Positions 33,602 to 42,040 are shown, counted from the stretch's first letter. The stretch: 64,000 bases of DNA from Candidatus Parcubacteria bacterium (GCA_018669975.1 JABHSK010000001.1:1-64000), one strand, 5' to 3'. Made by a program: numbers and translations. Notes: a model not told the origin generated them from the letters alone.

Positions 33602-34135
33602 TTATCTAAAGTCAGCTCTTAATTTAATATCACTTGGCTTGGCAGGAACTTCACCCTTGTCTTCCAAGCTAATTAAAACAATATGATATGCTAAAAATTG
33701 TTCATAAATCTCAGATTTTTCATAGATAAGTCCATAACCCAAATAACTCTGCTTTTTTAGCTTACCTAAATAGATATGGTTATCTGGATCAATGCCGCCA
33801 GTTAACCAGGCCACATACACCTGATCTTCTGGTTGTGGTAAATCAGCAGCGATATTTAATTCATACATATCAATACCGTTGTGTTTAAGTCTCGCAGACC
33901 CAATAGTATTACTATTAATTCTACTATCTTCTACGTTAAATAGTGCTTCTTCAATAAATAATAAGTTATCAGGCACTTTTATTTTTTGATCCTCTAGTTT
34001 TGGTTGGCTATCTTCCTGATTTTTCACTATCTGGTTAGTATTATCAGTTTCTTCTGGAATATAGGTTTTCTGAAAAATAAAAAATACCCCAGCAATGGCC
34101 AAAACTATTAAAATAAGAGATAAAACATTACGCAT
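33602..34135 (-). CDS. Single-pass extracytoplasmic protein, unknown
   Basis: The protein has 177 residues. One N-terminal membrane anchor (about 4-22) and a polar linker precede a beta-rich domain (about 65-175) with YVAWLTGGIDPDNHIYLGKL, faintly like anti-sigma-K/RskA C-terminal domains. I would not assign that function. It is cotranscribed with uppS (2-nt gap). The promoter TTGGCA-N17-TATACT sits immediately after the upstream terminator. Confidence 0.6.
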   Translation of the reverse strand: MRNVLSLILIVLAIAGVFFIFQKTYIPEETDNTNQIVKNQEDSQPKLEDQKIKVPDNLLFIEEALFNVEDSRINSNTIGSARLKHNGIDMYELNIAADLPQPEDQVYVAWLTGGIDPDNHIYLGKLKKQSYLGYGLIYEKSEIYEQFLAYHIVLISLEDKGEVPAKPSDIKLRADFR

Positions 34136-34161
34136 AATTTTGTATAAATTTTAATGTTGTT

Positions 34162-34190
34162 AGTATAGCAAGTTATGTATTGCTTGCCAA
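34162..34190 (-). promoter_or_regulatory. TTGGCA-N17-TATACT promoter
   Basis: On the minus strand TTGGCA (34185-34190), a 17-nt spacer ending TGC, and TATACT (34162-34167) form an extended promoter for the 33602-uppS operon. Confidence 0.7.
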
Positions 34191-34191
34191 T

Positions 34192-34218
34192 AAAAAAGCC
34201 CTAGTTGTGTACTAGGGC
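34192..34218 (-). terminator. Terminator of the 34225 gene
   Basis: GCCCTAGT and ACTAGGGC (34198-34205, 34211-34218) form a perfect stem with T6 on the minus strand. Confidence 0.88.
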
Positions 34219-34224
34219 GTATAA

Positions 34225-34512
34225 TCAATCTGCAAGCCTCTCTATGCTAGCTACTCTACCAAATAATTCTCTGGTGAATAAGGCAACGGTGTTTGTTTGG
34301 AAAAAGTTTACACTCAAAGTGACGATAAACTCTTTATCTGTTAGTTTTTGCCAGTCAAGACAATCGAATATAGGTAAGAATAATAGTTTTTTTCCGTAGT
34401 AAGGTTTGTGTAAAGTCAATTTTAAGCGCGTACCAGCTTGAGTCCCAAAAAGAGTCGTAGAAATGTCATCTTCACTTTCTACCCATGTGGGTATCAAAGT
34501 ATCTCCAAACAT
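34225..34512 (-). CDS. Small orphan protein, unknown
   Basis: The product has 95 residues. ATG at 34512 is preferred to the adjacent GTG because AGGAGG (complement of 34519-34524) lies 6 nt before it. It is a soluble beta-rich protein (GTRLKLTLHKPYYGKKLLF, FIVTLSVNFFQTNTVALFT) with one Cys. I recognise no family. A strong SD and private terminator place it with the orphan class. No clear TTGACA promoter is visible, so it may be read from the hydrogenase operon. Confidence 0.62.
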   Translation of the reverse strand: MFGDTLIPTWVESEDDISTTLFGTQAGTRLKLTLHKPYYGKKLLFLPIFDCLDWQKLTDKEFIVTLSVNFFQTNTVALFTRELFGRVASIERLAD

Positions 34513-34550
34513 CACTCACCTCCTTGTTGGATGTGTCTATATGCAGAATA

Positions 34551-35066
34551 TTATTTTGATTTTTTAAGAAATTTTAAAAATCCGTAAGCTATCACACCAC
34601 CCATTAAAGCAGTAGCTAATTGCGGCCAACTCATCATATTTACCACATTGGTGGCTAATTCTTTTTTGAGTAGTAAATTCACAACAACAGAGCTAGTAGC
34701 CCATAAAAATGCGAATTTTAGAACACTACCAACGCCAATTCCTAACCAATAGTTCTTTTCCCTAAGCTTATCAAAGCCTAGAACTAGAATAACATTACTG
34801 ATAATAATAAAAGGAATTACTGGAGCTAGTATTGCTGGTAATAACCCAACTGATAAAGCAATGGTACTTGGTAATAAACAAAGTAAAATAGCATTTTGTA
34901 CTCCTAATAATGCTACCGCCATTATAAACATCGCATTGACTATTGGTCCCGTGACCCATTGCTGATGAAATAAGGGTGCTATTGTAGCTACTCCAACTAA
35001 GGCTATAAATTGTATGGAGGCAATAGTGTTAGCCTTGGTCCAAGTTAAAGTTCTTGTTAAAGCCAT
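34551..35066 (-). CDS. Five/six-TM membrane protein of the hydrogenase operon
   Basis: The protein has 171 residues and five or six membrane helices, with a conserved-looking GPIVNAMFIMAVALLG segment and a basic end (KFLKKSK). Its helix layout resembles ECF-transporter substrate subunits. It starts 15 nt after the hydrogenase stop, so it is probably cotranscribed. Its role with the hydrogenase is inferred only from position. Alternatives are a vitamin or metal uptake component. Confidence 0.6.
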   Translation of the reverse strand: MALTRTLTWTKANTIASIQFIALVGVATIAPLFHQQWVTGPIVNAMFIMAVALLGVQNAILLCLLPSTIALSVGLLPAILAPVIPFIIISNVILVLGFDKLREKNYWLGIGVGSVLKFAFLWATSSVVVNLLLKKELATNVVNMMSWPQLATALMGGVIAYGFLKFLKKSK

Positions 35067-35081
35067 ATTTATAGTAATTAA

Positions 35082-36818
35082 TTATTTATTTTTAGGATAA
35101 ACCTCTTTATCTTTTTTACTAAAACTAGTATGACAGGTTAAGTGAACATTATCATGATCTTTTAGAAAATCCTTGTAAAGCGCTTTTACAAAAGCACTCT
35201 CTTCGGCCATACGAATTTTATTCCTACTATCCACATTATAAAGTCCCTCAGCTCGTTTTTTACGTATCTCATCATTAACTGGCATTGGTTGTCCACCACC
35301 ACCAATACAACCACCAAAACAAGCCATCATTTCTACATAATCATAAGCCTTGGGGTCTTTTTTTAATTCCTCTAGTATTTTTTTAGCATTTGCAGCACCA
35401 TTAACTACGCCGACTTTAAGTGGCTTACCGTCTATATCTATGGTAGCTTTTTTACAACCCTCGAGTCCCCTGACTTCTTCTAAATCTAAACGAGGTAATT
35501 TTTTGCCAGTAATCTTATTGTAGGCGGTTCTTAAAGCAGATTCCATTACCCCACCAGAGGCTCCGTAGATAACTCCAGCGCCGGTTGGTGCTCCTAAAAA
35601 TGGATCTGGAGTAACTGCTTTAACATTTTTAAGATCGATTTTATGTTTTTTTAGTAACTGAGCAAATTCTCTAGTAGTTAATACATGATCCACGGGTTTA
35701 ATATCACCCATGAGCACTTCTGGACGCTCTATTTCATATTTTTTGGCGACACAAGGCATTATAGAGACTACTACTATGTCCTTGGGGTCGATTTTGTTCT
35801 CCTGTGCCCAGTAAGTCTTAATTAGACCACCCATTATAACTTGTGGTGATCTAACACTGGTTAAATGCGGTATAAATTCTGGATAATAAAATTCTAAATA
35901 TTTAACCCAACCAGGACAACAAGAGGTAAACATTGGCATAGTTCCACCCTTCTCAATTCTTTCTATAAGTTCTTTAGCTTCCTCAACAGTTGTCACATCG
36001 GCTCCAACTGATACGTCAAAGACGTGTTTAATACCTAATTGCTTAATAGCTGCTGTTAGTCTACCGGTAACAATAGAGCCGTACGGCATATCAAATTCTT
36101 CCCCGATAGTACTTCTAATAGACGGTGCAAATTGAAAGACTACTGTTTTACCCTCTTCTTTTAGCTTGAGTGGATTGTCTATATCTTCAAACTCACCCAC
36201 ACCCTCAAAAGCACCCACTGGACAATGTGTGATACATTGTCCGCAATAAATACAATCCTTATATTTATCTTTGGAAGGCATAACTTCATGAAATTTACCA
36301 ACCTTTTCATACTCAAGGAAACAAGCGCCAACCTTTTCACAAATATCTACACAAATACCGCAATCAATGCATTTACTACTGTCAAAAATTAATGCTGGAC
36401 CAAATTCATGAACTGGCTTTCCTTTTTTACGATCCGGAAATTTAGTAATCTTAACATCGTATTTTTTAGCTAGGTCTTTGATATGACAACCATAACGATA
36501 GACACAATCGCTGCACTCCTCACAGTGCTCAGTAAAAATAAGTTCCAGGTTAATTTTTTTAGCCCTGGAGATTGATTCTGAATGAGTAGTAACCTCCATA
36601 CCGTCAGATGCTTGTGTGCTACAGGACGTGAATAAACCCTTTTTATCTTTTATTTCCACCAAACATAAACGACAACTAGCCTGCACTTTGACATCTGGAT
36701 GATGACATAGGGTGGTAATACGAATTTTATTTTTTCGAGCCACATCTAAAATACTTTGCCCTTCTTTGGCTTTGTATAGTTTTCCGTCTATTTTAATGGA
36801 TATATTTTTTTGTTTCAT
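35082..36818 (-). CDS. hydA: [FeFe] hydrogenase with NuoG-like N-terminus (HydA)
   Basis: The protein has 578 residues. In order it shows a plant-type [2Fe-2S] domain (C38, C49, C52, C66), a His-Cys3 site (H98, C99/C102/C105/C111 region), two [4Fe-4S] motifs (150-166, 189-199), and the H-cluster domain with all three signatures: TSCCPGW (298-304), MPCVAKKYE (354-362) and EMMACFGGCIGGGGQP (496-511). All catalytic cysteines are present. It reduces protons or oxidises H2 and pairs with the NuoF-like subunit whose stop overlaps its ATG (ATGA). The HydE/F/G maturases are not in this window. Confidence 0.96.
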   Translation of the reverse strand: MKQKNISIKIDGKLYKAKEGQSILDVARKNKIRITTLCHHPDVKVQASCRLCLVEIKDKKGLFTSCSTQASDGMEVTTHSESISRAKKINLELIFTEHCEECSDCVYRYGCHIKDLAKKYDVKITKFPDRKKGKPVHEFGPALIFDSSKCIDCGICVDICEKVGACFLEYEKVGKFHEVMPSKDKYKDCIYCGQCITHCPVGAFEGVGEFEDIDNPLKLKEEGKTVVFQFAPSIRSTIGEEFDMPYGSIVTGRLTAAIKQLGIKHVFDVSVGADVTTVEEAKELIERIEKGGTMPMFTSCCPGWVKYLEFYYPEFIPHLTSVRSPQVIMGGLIKTYWAQENKIDPKDIVVVSIMPCVAKKYEIERPEVLMGDIKPVDHVLTTREFAQLLKKHKIDLKNVKAVTPDPFLGAPTGAGVIYGASGGVMESALRTAYNKITGKKLPRLDLEEVRGLEGCKKATIDIDGKPLKVGVVNGAANAKKILEELKKDPKAYDYVEMMACFGGCIGGGGQPMPVNDEIRKKRAEGLYNVDSRNKIRMAEESAFVKALYKDFLKDHDNVHLTCHTSFSKKDKEVYPKNK

Positions 36819-37798
36819 TTTAGTTTTAATATTTTTTCACTTAATCCCTTAAAAGGTGGAACTACCATCTTACCTAGCGCACAAAAAGATGTGTTTTCCA
36901 AAACAAAAAGTAAATCATCCAAAACAACTTTATCAATTTGCTTATTTTTTATCATTTCATTAAGTCTATAGGTGCCCTCACGACATGGTGTACACTTGTC
37001 GCAATTTTCTTCCATAAAAAAATCAATCCATCGCTTCATCAAAACATAGGGATCTGTTTTTTTTAAATCATAAACAATAATAGCTCCTGAACCACCTGCT
37101 GGTTGATCTAATTCGCTAGATAAAAAAATATCCCCGCTAGCACCCCCACCTACCTGCACAAAAAAGTCATCGGTTGGCATATTTTTACTCTTTTTGAGTA
37201 CATCTTTGATGGTTAATACCAGTGGCAATTCGTAAACACCGGGATTCTTAACGTCTCCACTAACAGTAAACAAACGAGTATTCTTGTACTCACCCTGGGC
37301 TATCTTAGCTGCATAATAAAAAGTTTCGATATTATTTATCAAAGTAGGGTAACCACAAATACCAGCTTGTCCTGGAAAAGGTGGTTTAAGGCGTGGCCTG
37401 TGCATCTTATTTTCTATTTCCTGACAGACAACTGTTTCTTCTCCAGATAAATAACCGCCTTTTTCTTTAAAAACTTTAATAGGTAGTTTACCAATCATCT
37501 TTTCTAGAGTGGCCTTATATTTTTTATAATAATCTTTCCGCAAATAAATATAGGCTTCGCTATGGTCAATATAATCCAAAGCAAGTTTAATGCCATCAAT
37601 TAAATCCTGAGGATAATTAGCAACAATATAGCCATCCTTATCTGTGGCTGGCTCACCTTCTGAACCATTGGCAACAATATACTTGGTATCTGCTTTGGCT
37701 TTTTTTACCATTTCCCACTTGAGATAAGCTGGAAAAGCTGCGCCACCTCTACCAAGTAAGTTAGCATCTTTTAATTTTGTGATAATATCTTTAATCAT
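36815..37798 (-). CDS. NuoF/HydB-like NAD(P)H-FMN iron-sulfur subunit
   Basis: The protein has 327 residues from ATG at 37798. The frame is open further upstream, but that part crosses the next gene's terminator. FMN/NADH motifs LLGRGGAAFPAYLKW and NGSEGEPATDKDGY are present, as is the [4Fe-4S] motif CDKCTPCREG with a later Cys (NTSFCALG). It should pass electrons between NAD(P)H and HydA. The thioredoxin-like NuoE/HydC partner and an N-terminal ferredoxin domain are missing. The promoter is the extended -10 TGCTAAAAT (complement of 37818-37826). Confidence 0.92.
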   Translation of the reverse strand: MIKDIITKLKDANLLGRGGAAFPAYLKWEMVKKAKADTKYIVANGSEGEPATDKDGYIVANYPQDLIDGIKLALDYIDHSEAYIYLRKDYYKKYKATLEKMIGKLPIKVFKEKGGYLSGEETVVCQEIENKMHRPRLKPPFPGQAGICGYPTLINNIETFYYAAKIAQGEYKNTRLFTVSGDVKNPGVYELPLVLTIKDVLKKSKNMPTDDFFVQVGGGASGDIFLSSELDQPAGGSGAIIVYDLKKTDPYVLMKRWIDFFMEENCDKCTPCREGTYRLNEMIKNKQIDKVVLDDLLFVLENTSFCALGKMVVPPFKGLSEKILKLK

Positions 37799-37848
37799 AT
37801 ACTTTAATGCAGTATATATTTTAGCATATTTTACGTTTTTTTGGAAAA

Positions 37849-37873
37849 TAAAAAAGGGACCATGATTGGTCCC
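37849..37873 (-). terminator. Terminator of the 37897 gene
   Basis: GGGACC (37856-37861) and GGTCCC (37868-37873) form a perfect stem, with a T7 tract on the minus strand. Confidence 0.85.
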
Positions 37874-37896
37874 CAAGATCTGTATTTGATTAGATT

Positions 37897-38295
37897 TCAA
37901 ATAATCCGTTTTTGACCGGTGGTGTGATGCCCGAATTGGATAGCTAGAAGCATTTCAGCTTCAGCCAAAGGAATGTTAGGATCTTCAGCAACATAGGTTG
38001 CAAAAATTTGTCGTAAGCCAATCATTCGCCTATCACACACTAAACAATTGATAAAAATAGAGCAAATACTGCCCCGAGAAAACATAAATTGTTCAGCTAT
38101 TTCTTGTAGTTTCTGATGCTCATACTGAGAAAAAACCAGCCAGTGAACTTGCTGAAAATCAAGTCCCAGGCTAGCATGGAAATTAAGCACAACCTCTAAT
38201 AACGATTGGTCTTTTCTTAGATCATCTAAGCGAAGATGTTCTTTTTTAACCCACCTTACTTTTTCTCCATCTTGAGCTAATGTACAAATATCCAT
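37897..38295 (-). CDS. Orphan cytoplasmic protein, unknown
   Basis: The product has 132 residues with a strong AGGAGG before the ATG. It is mainly helical, with five Cys residues including ICSIFINCLVCD near residues 76-87, and a His-rich end (GHHTTGQKRII). I recognise no family. It is a complete single unit: TTGACA-N17-TAATTT promoter, SD, gene, terminator. It has the same architecture as the plus-strand orphans, here on the minus strand. Confidence 0.65.
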   Translation of the reverse strand: MDICTLAQDGEKVRWVKKEHLRLDDLRKDQSLLEVVLNFHASLGLDFQQVHWLVFSQYEHQKLQEIAEQFMFSRGSICSIFINCLVCDRRMIGLRQIFATYVAEDPNIPLAEAEMLLAIQFGHHTTGQKRII

Positions 38296-38337
38296 TATCT
38301 ACCTCCTTTTGTGGAATGATCATTAAAACGACAAAAT

Positions 38338-38366
38338 AAATTAACACGCGTAGGCCTTTCTGTCAA
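38338..38366 (-). promoter_or_regulatory. TTGACA-N17-TAATTT promoter
   Basis: On the minus strand TTGACA (38361-38366) and TAATTT (38338-38343) are 17 nt apart. The -35 begins 4 nt after the T-tract of the site-2 protease terminator. Confidence 0.75.
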
Positions 38367-38370
38367 TATT

Positions 38371-38395
38371 AAAAAGTAGCTCATTTCTGAGCTAC
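38371..38395 (-). terminator. Site-2 protease gene terminator
   Basis: On the minus strand GTAGCTCA-GAAA-TGAGCTAC is a perfect hairpin with a GAAA tetraloop, followed by T5. Confidence 0.88.
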
Positions 38396-38402
38396 CGAAT
38401 TT

Positions 38403-39167
38403 TCATTTGAGGAGATTGATAAAATCACTAGTAAATGCCAGAACTAAAATTGATAGTATAGTAACAATACTAATTCGCCTGAAAATATCACGAGCTTTTC
38501 TTTGTTTAAATAAAAGCTCAATAATTTTACCACCATCTAATGGATAGATAGGGATCATATTAAACAACCCAATCATTAAAGATATGTAACCACCAAACAG
38601 AGCAGTGCTGGAAAGACTAACTGATTCCTTTTTGGCAATAGTAACAATGCCTATAGGTCCAGAAACGCTATCTAAAGGGTTTTGAGCAACCAAATAGACA
38701 AGCACGCCAAACCATACTAGTCCTGCGAAGGGTAAAATATAACGCCAAAGAAAATGACGAAATAGTACCAGGGCAACACAAAGGCCAGCAATACGAGCAT
38801 AAGCCGGATAGTTTGCTCCGTTTCCTATGAAACAAGTGGCTACTATCAACCAAATTATACAAGCAAAAACGATATTGGCCCAAGGACCAGCCCCGTAAAT
38901 GTCCGCCTTATTTTTATAAGGCAAGTTTTCCATAAATATCACACCCTCTGGGGTGGGCTCCACAAAGGCTCCTAGGGGTATTGGATAAATTACAAAGGTG
39001 ACATCAGGGAATTTTTGCCAGTGAAATTTAAAAATAGGCTTGCCAATAGGGAAACCTAAACCCATGCGTTTGATTTTGACACCATTTTGAGTCATTACCC
39101 AAGCATGACCAAGCTCGTGTACAGTCAAAACTAGCGTGATAATTAGTAAGAAAAATAAGAGTCCCAT
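38403..39167 (-). CDS. Site-2 protease-like M50 metallopeptidase
   Basis: The protein has 254 residues. ATG at 39167 is chosen because AGGAGG lies 5 nt before it; the TTG one codon earlier is too close to the SD. Zinc motif HELGH (17-21) sits in the first membrane helix. The second motif NMIPIYPLDGGK, with the metal-binding Asp, lies near residue 205. Three or four further helices lie between. Members cut transmembrane segments of anti-sigma factors or signal-peptide remnants. It carries no PDZ domain. Its promoter and SD are those of the orphan class, which is unusual for a recognisable enzyme here. Confidence 0.9.
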   Translation of the reverse strand: MGLLFFLLIITLVLTVHELGHAWVMTQNGVKIKRMGLGFPIGKPIFKFHWQKFPDVTFVIYPIPLGAFVEPTPEGVIFMENLPYKNKADIYGAGPWANIVFACIIWLIVATCFIGNGANYPAYARIAGLCVALVLFRHFLWRYILPFAGLVWFGVLVYLVAQNPLDSVSGPIGIVTIAKKESVSLSSTALFGGYISLMIGLFNMIPIYPLDGGKIIELLFKQRKARDIFRRISIVTILSILVLAFTSDFINLLK

Positions 39168-39222
39168 CAATTCCTCCTCGGTTGATTTTTAAAGGTTCAA
39201 AACGAATATTTATCGATAAACT

Positions 39223-39251
39223 AATTTAACAAAAAAGAATCTTTATGTCAA
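39223..39251 (-). promoter_or_regulatory. TTGACA-N17-TAAATT promoter of the site-2 protease gene
   Basis: On the minus strand TTGACA (39246-39251) and TAAATT (39223-39228) have a 17-nt spacer. The pair is identical to that at 18737. Confidence 0.75.
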
Positions 39252-39262
39252 TTAATACAAAT

Positions 39263-39296
39263 AAAAAAACAGAGTTAAAATATCCCTGTTTTTTTG
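39263..39296 (-). terminator. Pilin gene terminator
   Basis: On the minus strand a hairpin with ACAG/CTGT ends and A7/T7 flanks follows the pilin stop. Confidence 0.65.
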
Positions 39297-39308
39297 TACT
39301 ATATAGAT

Positions 39309-39644
39309 TTAATATGTTGTCTCGTTCTGCAATGATGTCAGTACAAATCTAGATATTGCATAGGCAGCCAAAACAATTACCAAGCCAATGACACCGGCAA
39401 TCATACCATTTTGACCCTGACCCTTTTTGTCAGCATTACCTCCAGAAGTCATGTAAACAAACCCACCAGCAAGAATACCTAGTGTTGCTAATATTCCTAG
39501 AAAACCAAGTACTATATTAACAATAGAAGATGCTGTATCACCTATTTCCCTAGTACCCAGGTTAGTCTCAGTCATTCTATTTACACCGTAAAGATCAGCT
39601 TGCGCAGAAGCTAATGACGGCATAAGGAGTGCTGTTACTAACAT
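39309..39644 (-). CDS. VirB2/TrbC-like pilin, 5' end uncertain
   Basis: The product has 111 residues from ATG at 39644. A signal sequence ending SLASAQA, then a short polar segment and two hydrophobic helices (about 43-64 and 80-103) separated by SGGNADKKGQGQNG, match VirB2/TrbC-type major pilins. The predicted signal peptide lacks its basic start. An ATG at 39670 would supply MIKK...QKK, but it is one base out of frame, separated by two A8 tracts. This looks like a homopolymer indel or slippage site. It may be the substrate of the secretion ATPases in this window. Confidence 0.8.
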   Translation of the reverse strand: MLVTALLMPSLASAQADLYGVNRMTETNLGTREIGDTASSIVNIVLGFLGILATLGILAGGFVYMTSGGNADKKGQGQNGMIAGVIGLVIVLAAYAISRFVLTSLQNETTY

Positions 39645-39721
39645 TATTTTTTTTGAATTTTTTTTATCATAAGCATAAATTAATGTTTTTATAATAGCAT
39701 AAAAATATAGAATTGGGCAAC

Positions 39722-39746
39722 AAAAAATAAAGTATTTTTACTTTAT
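39722..39746 (-). terminator. Terminator after tRNA-Gln
   Basis: ATAAAGTA (39727-39734) and TACTTTAT (39739-39746) form a perfect stem with T6 on the minus strand. Confidence 0.75.
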
Positions 39747-39755
39747 CTTTTATTT

Positions 39756-39829
39756 TGGCTCGGGGACAGGGGCTCGAACCCCGATTGCCTGGACCAGAAC
39801 CAGGTGTCCTACCATTAGACGATCCCCGA
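39756..39829 (-). tRNA. tRNA-Gln (anticodon CUG), CCA encoded
   Basis: The cloverleaf folds fully. The acceptor is TCGGGGA/TCCCCGA, the D stem GTCT/GGAC, the anticodon stem CCTGG/CCAGG with loop TTCTGGA (anticodon CTG), and the T arm CGGGG-TTCGAGC-CCCTG. CCA is encoded at the 3' end (39756-39758 complement). It lies 21 nt downstream of dnaX and may be cotranscribed. Confidence 0.95.
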
Positions 39830-39850
39830 ATAAATATTAATCTTAATACT

Positions 39851-41374
39851 TTATACTACTTCTCCACCAAAAATGTCAATAGCCTCCCCTACATCCTTTT
39901 CCTGAATACCTTTAAAATTGTTATGGTTTTCTTTATGTTTATCGTCTAATTGAAAATTTATATCTAATTTACAACCTAAAACTTTATTAAAAACTTCTAC
40001 TAAGTGGCTTTTTATTTGTGGTTTATTCAATTGCTCCATGTGAAAACTATACTCCAGGCCAATGGTAATAGACTTGTCGTCTATATTAATTGGATGGCTA
40101 GTTTGCAAAATAGCTGACAAAGAATGATTAAATGGCTTGGTTTCTTGAACAATTTTTGGCCATTCAGCCTGAAATTTAGAAAAATTAGCCTTATTATTGC
40201 TCGTCAAGGGTTTTTTTTTAGGCTCTACAGTGTCGACTGTAGGAGCATTTACCTGGATCGTTGGTTTATTCTGCAAAATCTCATTTTCATCTAACAAGAA
40301 TTCAACACAGGCTAACTCTAAAGGTAATTGATCTATCATAGAGTCCTTGACGGATAATTTGCTTAAAAGAATATTTAAAAGTCTTGATAAATCTTTAAGC
40401 GGAAATTCTCTAGCATGTTGCTTGATAGCTTCTGTTAAATCTTCGGAAAAATCTAGAGAAAATTCAGGTCCGATGATTTGATACAACATTATCTGACGTA
40501 AAAAATCAATCAAATTACTAATAAAATCTTCTAAATCTATACCCTCGCTAACAAGCTTGTTGATTTGATTAAGAGCGGTAGACATATTTTTCATACGTAA
40601 GGCCTCAACCAACGTGTCTACCTCATGCCAATTGCTACGTGGTAAAACCAAGGAGGCTAACTCATCCGTAACATTACCTTGACTGAGTGAAATTATCTGC
40701 CCTAACAGTGACTCTGCGTCACGCAAACAACCCTCTGAACGACGAGCTATTTCAGCCAAAATATTTTCTGGAACAGTCACCTTTTCTTGGGTTATTATCC
40801 AGGCCATTCTTTTTATAATATCTACCTGTGGTATTTTTTTGAAGTCAAATCTCTGACATCTAGAAATAATAGTTTCTGGAACTTTATGTATTTCTGTAGT
40901 AGCTAATATAAATATAACTTTCTTAGGCGGCTCTTCTAAGGTTTTAAGCAAGGCATTGAAAGCAGACTTGGATAACATGTGCACCTCGTCTATCACAAAA
41001 ACTTTAAAACCCTTGTTATTAAATGGAGGCACCTGAGCATTAGCAATAATGTTTTCACGCACATTATCTACGCCAGTATGAGAGGCAGCATCTATCTCTA
41101 TCACATCCATAGAGCGTCCATTGATGATCAAATTACAAATCTCACATTCATTACACGGTTCAGAAGAATCATCTTTACGATTAATGCAATTTAAAGACCT
41201 GGCAAATAATCTTGCCAGGGTAGTTTTGCCAGTACCGCGCGGTCCGACAAATAAATAAGCATGCGCTACATTACCAGAAACAGTCTCGTTTTGTAGAGTT
41301 ATCTTGATAGGTTTTTGACCAACGACTTCCTGAAAAGTCATTGGCCTATATTTACGGTAAATTACTTCTGACAT
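39851..41374 (-). CDS. dnaX: DNA polymerase III subunit gamma/tau
   Basis: The protein has 507 residues. Walker A GPRGTGKT (44-51), four zinc cysteines (C62, C73, C76, C79), Walker B FVIDEVHML and the arginine-finger region TIISRCQRFDF identify the clamp-loader ATPase. After about residue 370 a short, poorly conserved C-terminus replaces the long tau tail. It loads the sliding clamp. It follows the 41383 gene by 8 nt and precedes tRNA-Gln. Confidence 0.96.
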   Translation of the reverse strand: MSEVIYRKYRPMTFQEVVGQKPIKITLQNETVSGNVAHAYLFVGPRGTGKTTLARLFARSLNCINRKDDSSEPCNECEICNLIINGRSMDVIEIDAASHTGVDNVRENIIANAQVPPFNNKGFKVFVIDEVHMLSKSAFNALLKTLEEPPKKVIFILATTEIHKVPETIISRCQRFDFKKIPQVDIIKRMAWIITQEKVTVPENILAEIARRSEGCLRDAESLLGQIISLSQGNVTDELASLVLPRSNWHEVDTLVEALRMKNMSTALNQINKLVSEGIDLEDFISNLIDFLRQIMLYQIIGPEFSLDFSEDLTEAIKQHAREFPLKDLSRLLNILLSKLSVKDSMIDQLPLELACVEFLLDENEILQNKPTIQVNAPTVDTVEPKKKPLTSNNKANFSKFQAEWPKIVQETKPFNHSLSAILQTSHPINIDDKSITIGLEYSFHMEQLNKPQIKSHLVEVFNKVLGCKLDINFQLDDKHKENHNNFKGIQEKDVGEAIDIFGGEVV

Positions 41375-41382
41375 GTCAAAAT

Positions 41383-41970
41383 TTATAAAGTGATCTCAAA
41401 ATCCTCAGAACTTTTTTGAGTAGAGTAGGTGTTTTTAATAACATTTTCTACTGCTGCCCAAACACCATCGGCATCTTTTGGAACTAAGATAACCACCTCA
41501 TCCCCTTCAGAGCCTTTAAAATATGTGACGCTAGCCATCAAGACTTTATAAATTTTATCTCCAGCTAATACTACAAATTCGTCAGTATCCTTGTCCTTAA
41601 CTAAGTGTCCAACTAAACGATTACGTTCTACTGGCGATATTTGTTTGAAAATAAATGATCCGTCTTTATCGATGGTCAACTTTAATATGTCACCCTCTAC
41701 CAATTTTGATTTAGAAGCATAGTTAGCAGGCACTGAATATTGCTTTCCGTCAGGTCCGATCATAATCTGACCATTAAAGACTCCTTCAACTATTATGCCA
41801 TCTTCACTAGCATCCTCTTTGCCTACTTCAGATGCTTTAAGTCCATGATCAGTAAGACGAGAATTTTTCTTGCCAGACAACTCGCCAAGTATAGACTTGG
41901 TTTTTTTAAGCTCTACTTCTAAATTGGATATTAAAGATTCTAATTGTTCTATTTTTTTGTTTTTTGACAT
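41383..41970 (-). CDS. Coiled-coil protein with C-terminal beta domain, unknown
   Basis: The product has 195 residues from ATG at 41970; an in-frame GTG at 41994 is possible. The A-rich leader and Lys-rich start favour the ATG. An N-terminal coiled coil (about 5-35) is followed by beta segments (IIVEGVFNGQIMIGPDGKQYSVPANYASKS, GDILKLTIDKDGSF). I do not know its function. It is the first gene of a dnaX operon, with a TCGACA-N17-TAAATT promoter. Confidence 0.7.
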   Translation of the reverse strand: MSKNKKIEQLESLISNLEVELKKTKSILGELSGKKNSRLTDHGLKASEVGKEDASEDGIIVEGVFNGQIMIGPDGKQYSVPANYASKSKLVEGDILKLTIDKDGSFIFKQISPVERNRLVGHLVKDKDTDEFVVLAGDKIYKVLMASVTYFKGSEGDEVVILVPKDADGVWAAVENVIKNTYSTQKSSEDFEITL

Positions 41971-42040
41971 TTTTGTTTTTTGTTCTGTAGACACCCATAA
42001 TCAAAGTGTCTTATTTTATTTTTAGGTCTTTGCACCTACT

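Noticed and set aside
33602..34135. Anti-sigma factor call for the uppS neighbour
   Set aside because: Only a faint YVAWL resemblance to RskA-type domains; no sigma gene is adjacent and no zinc anti-sigma motif is present.
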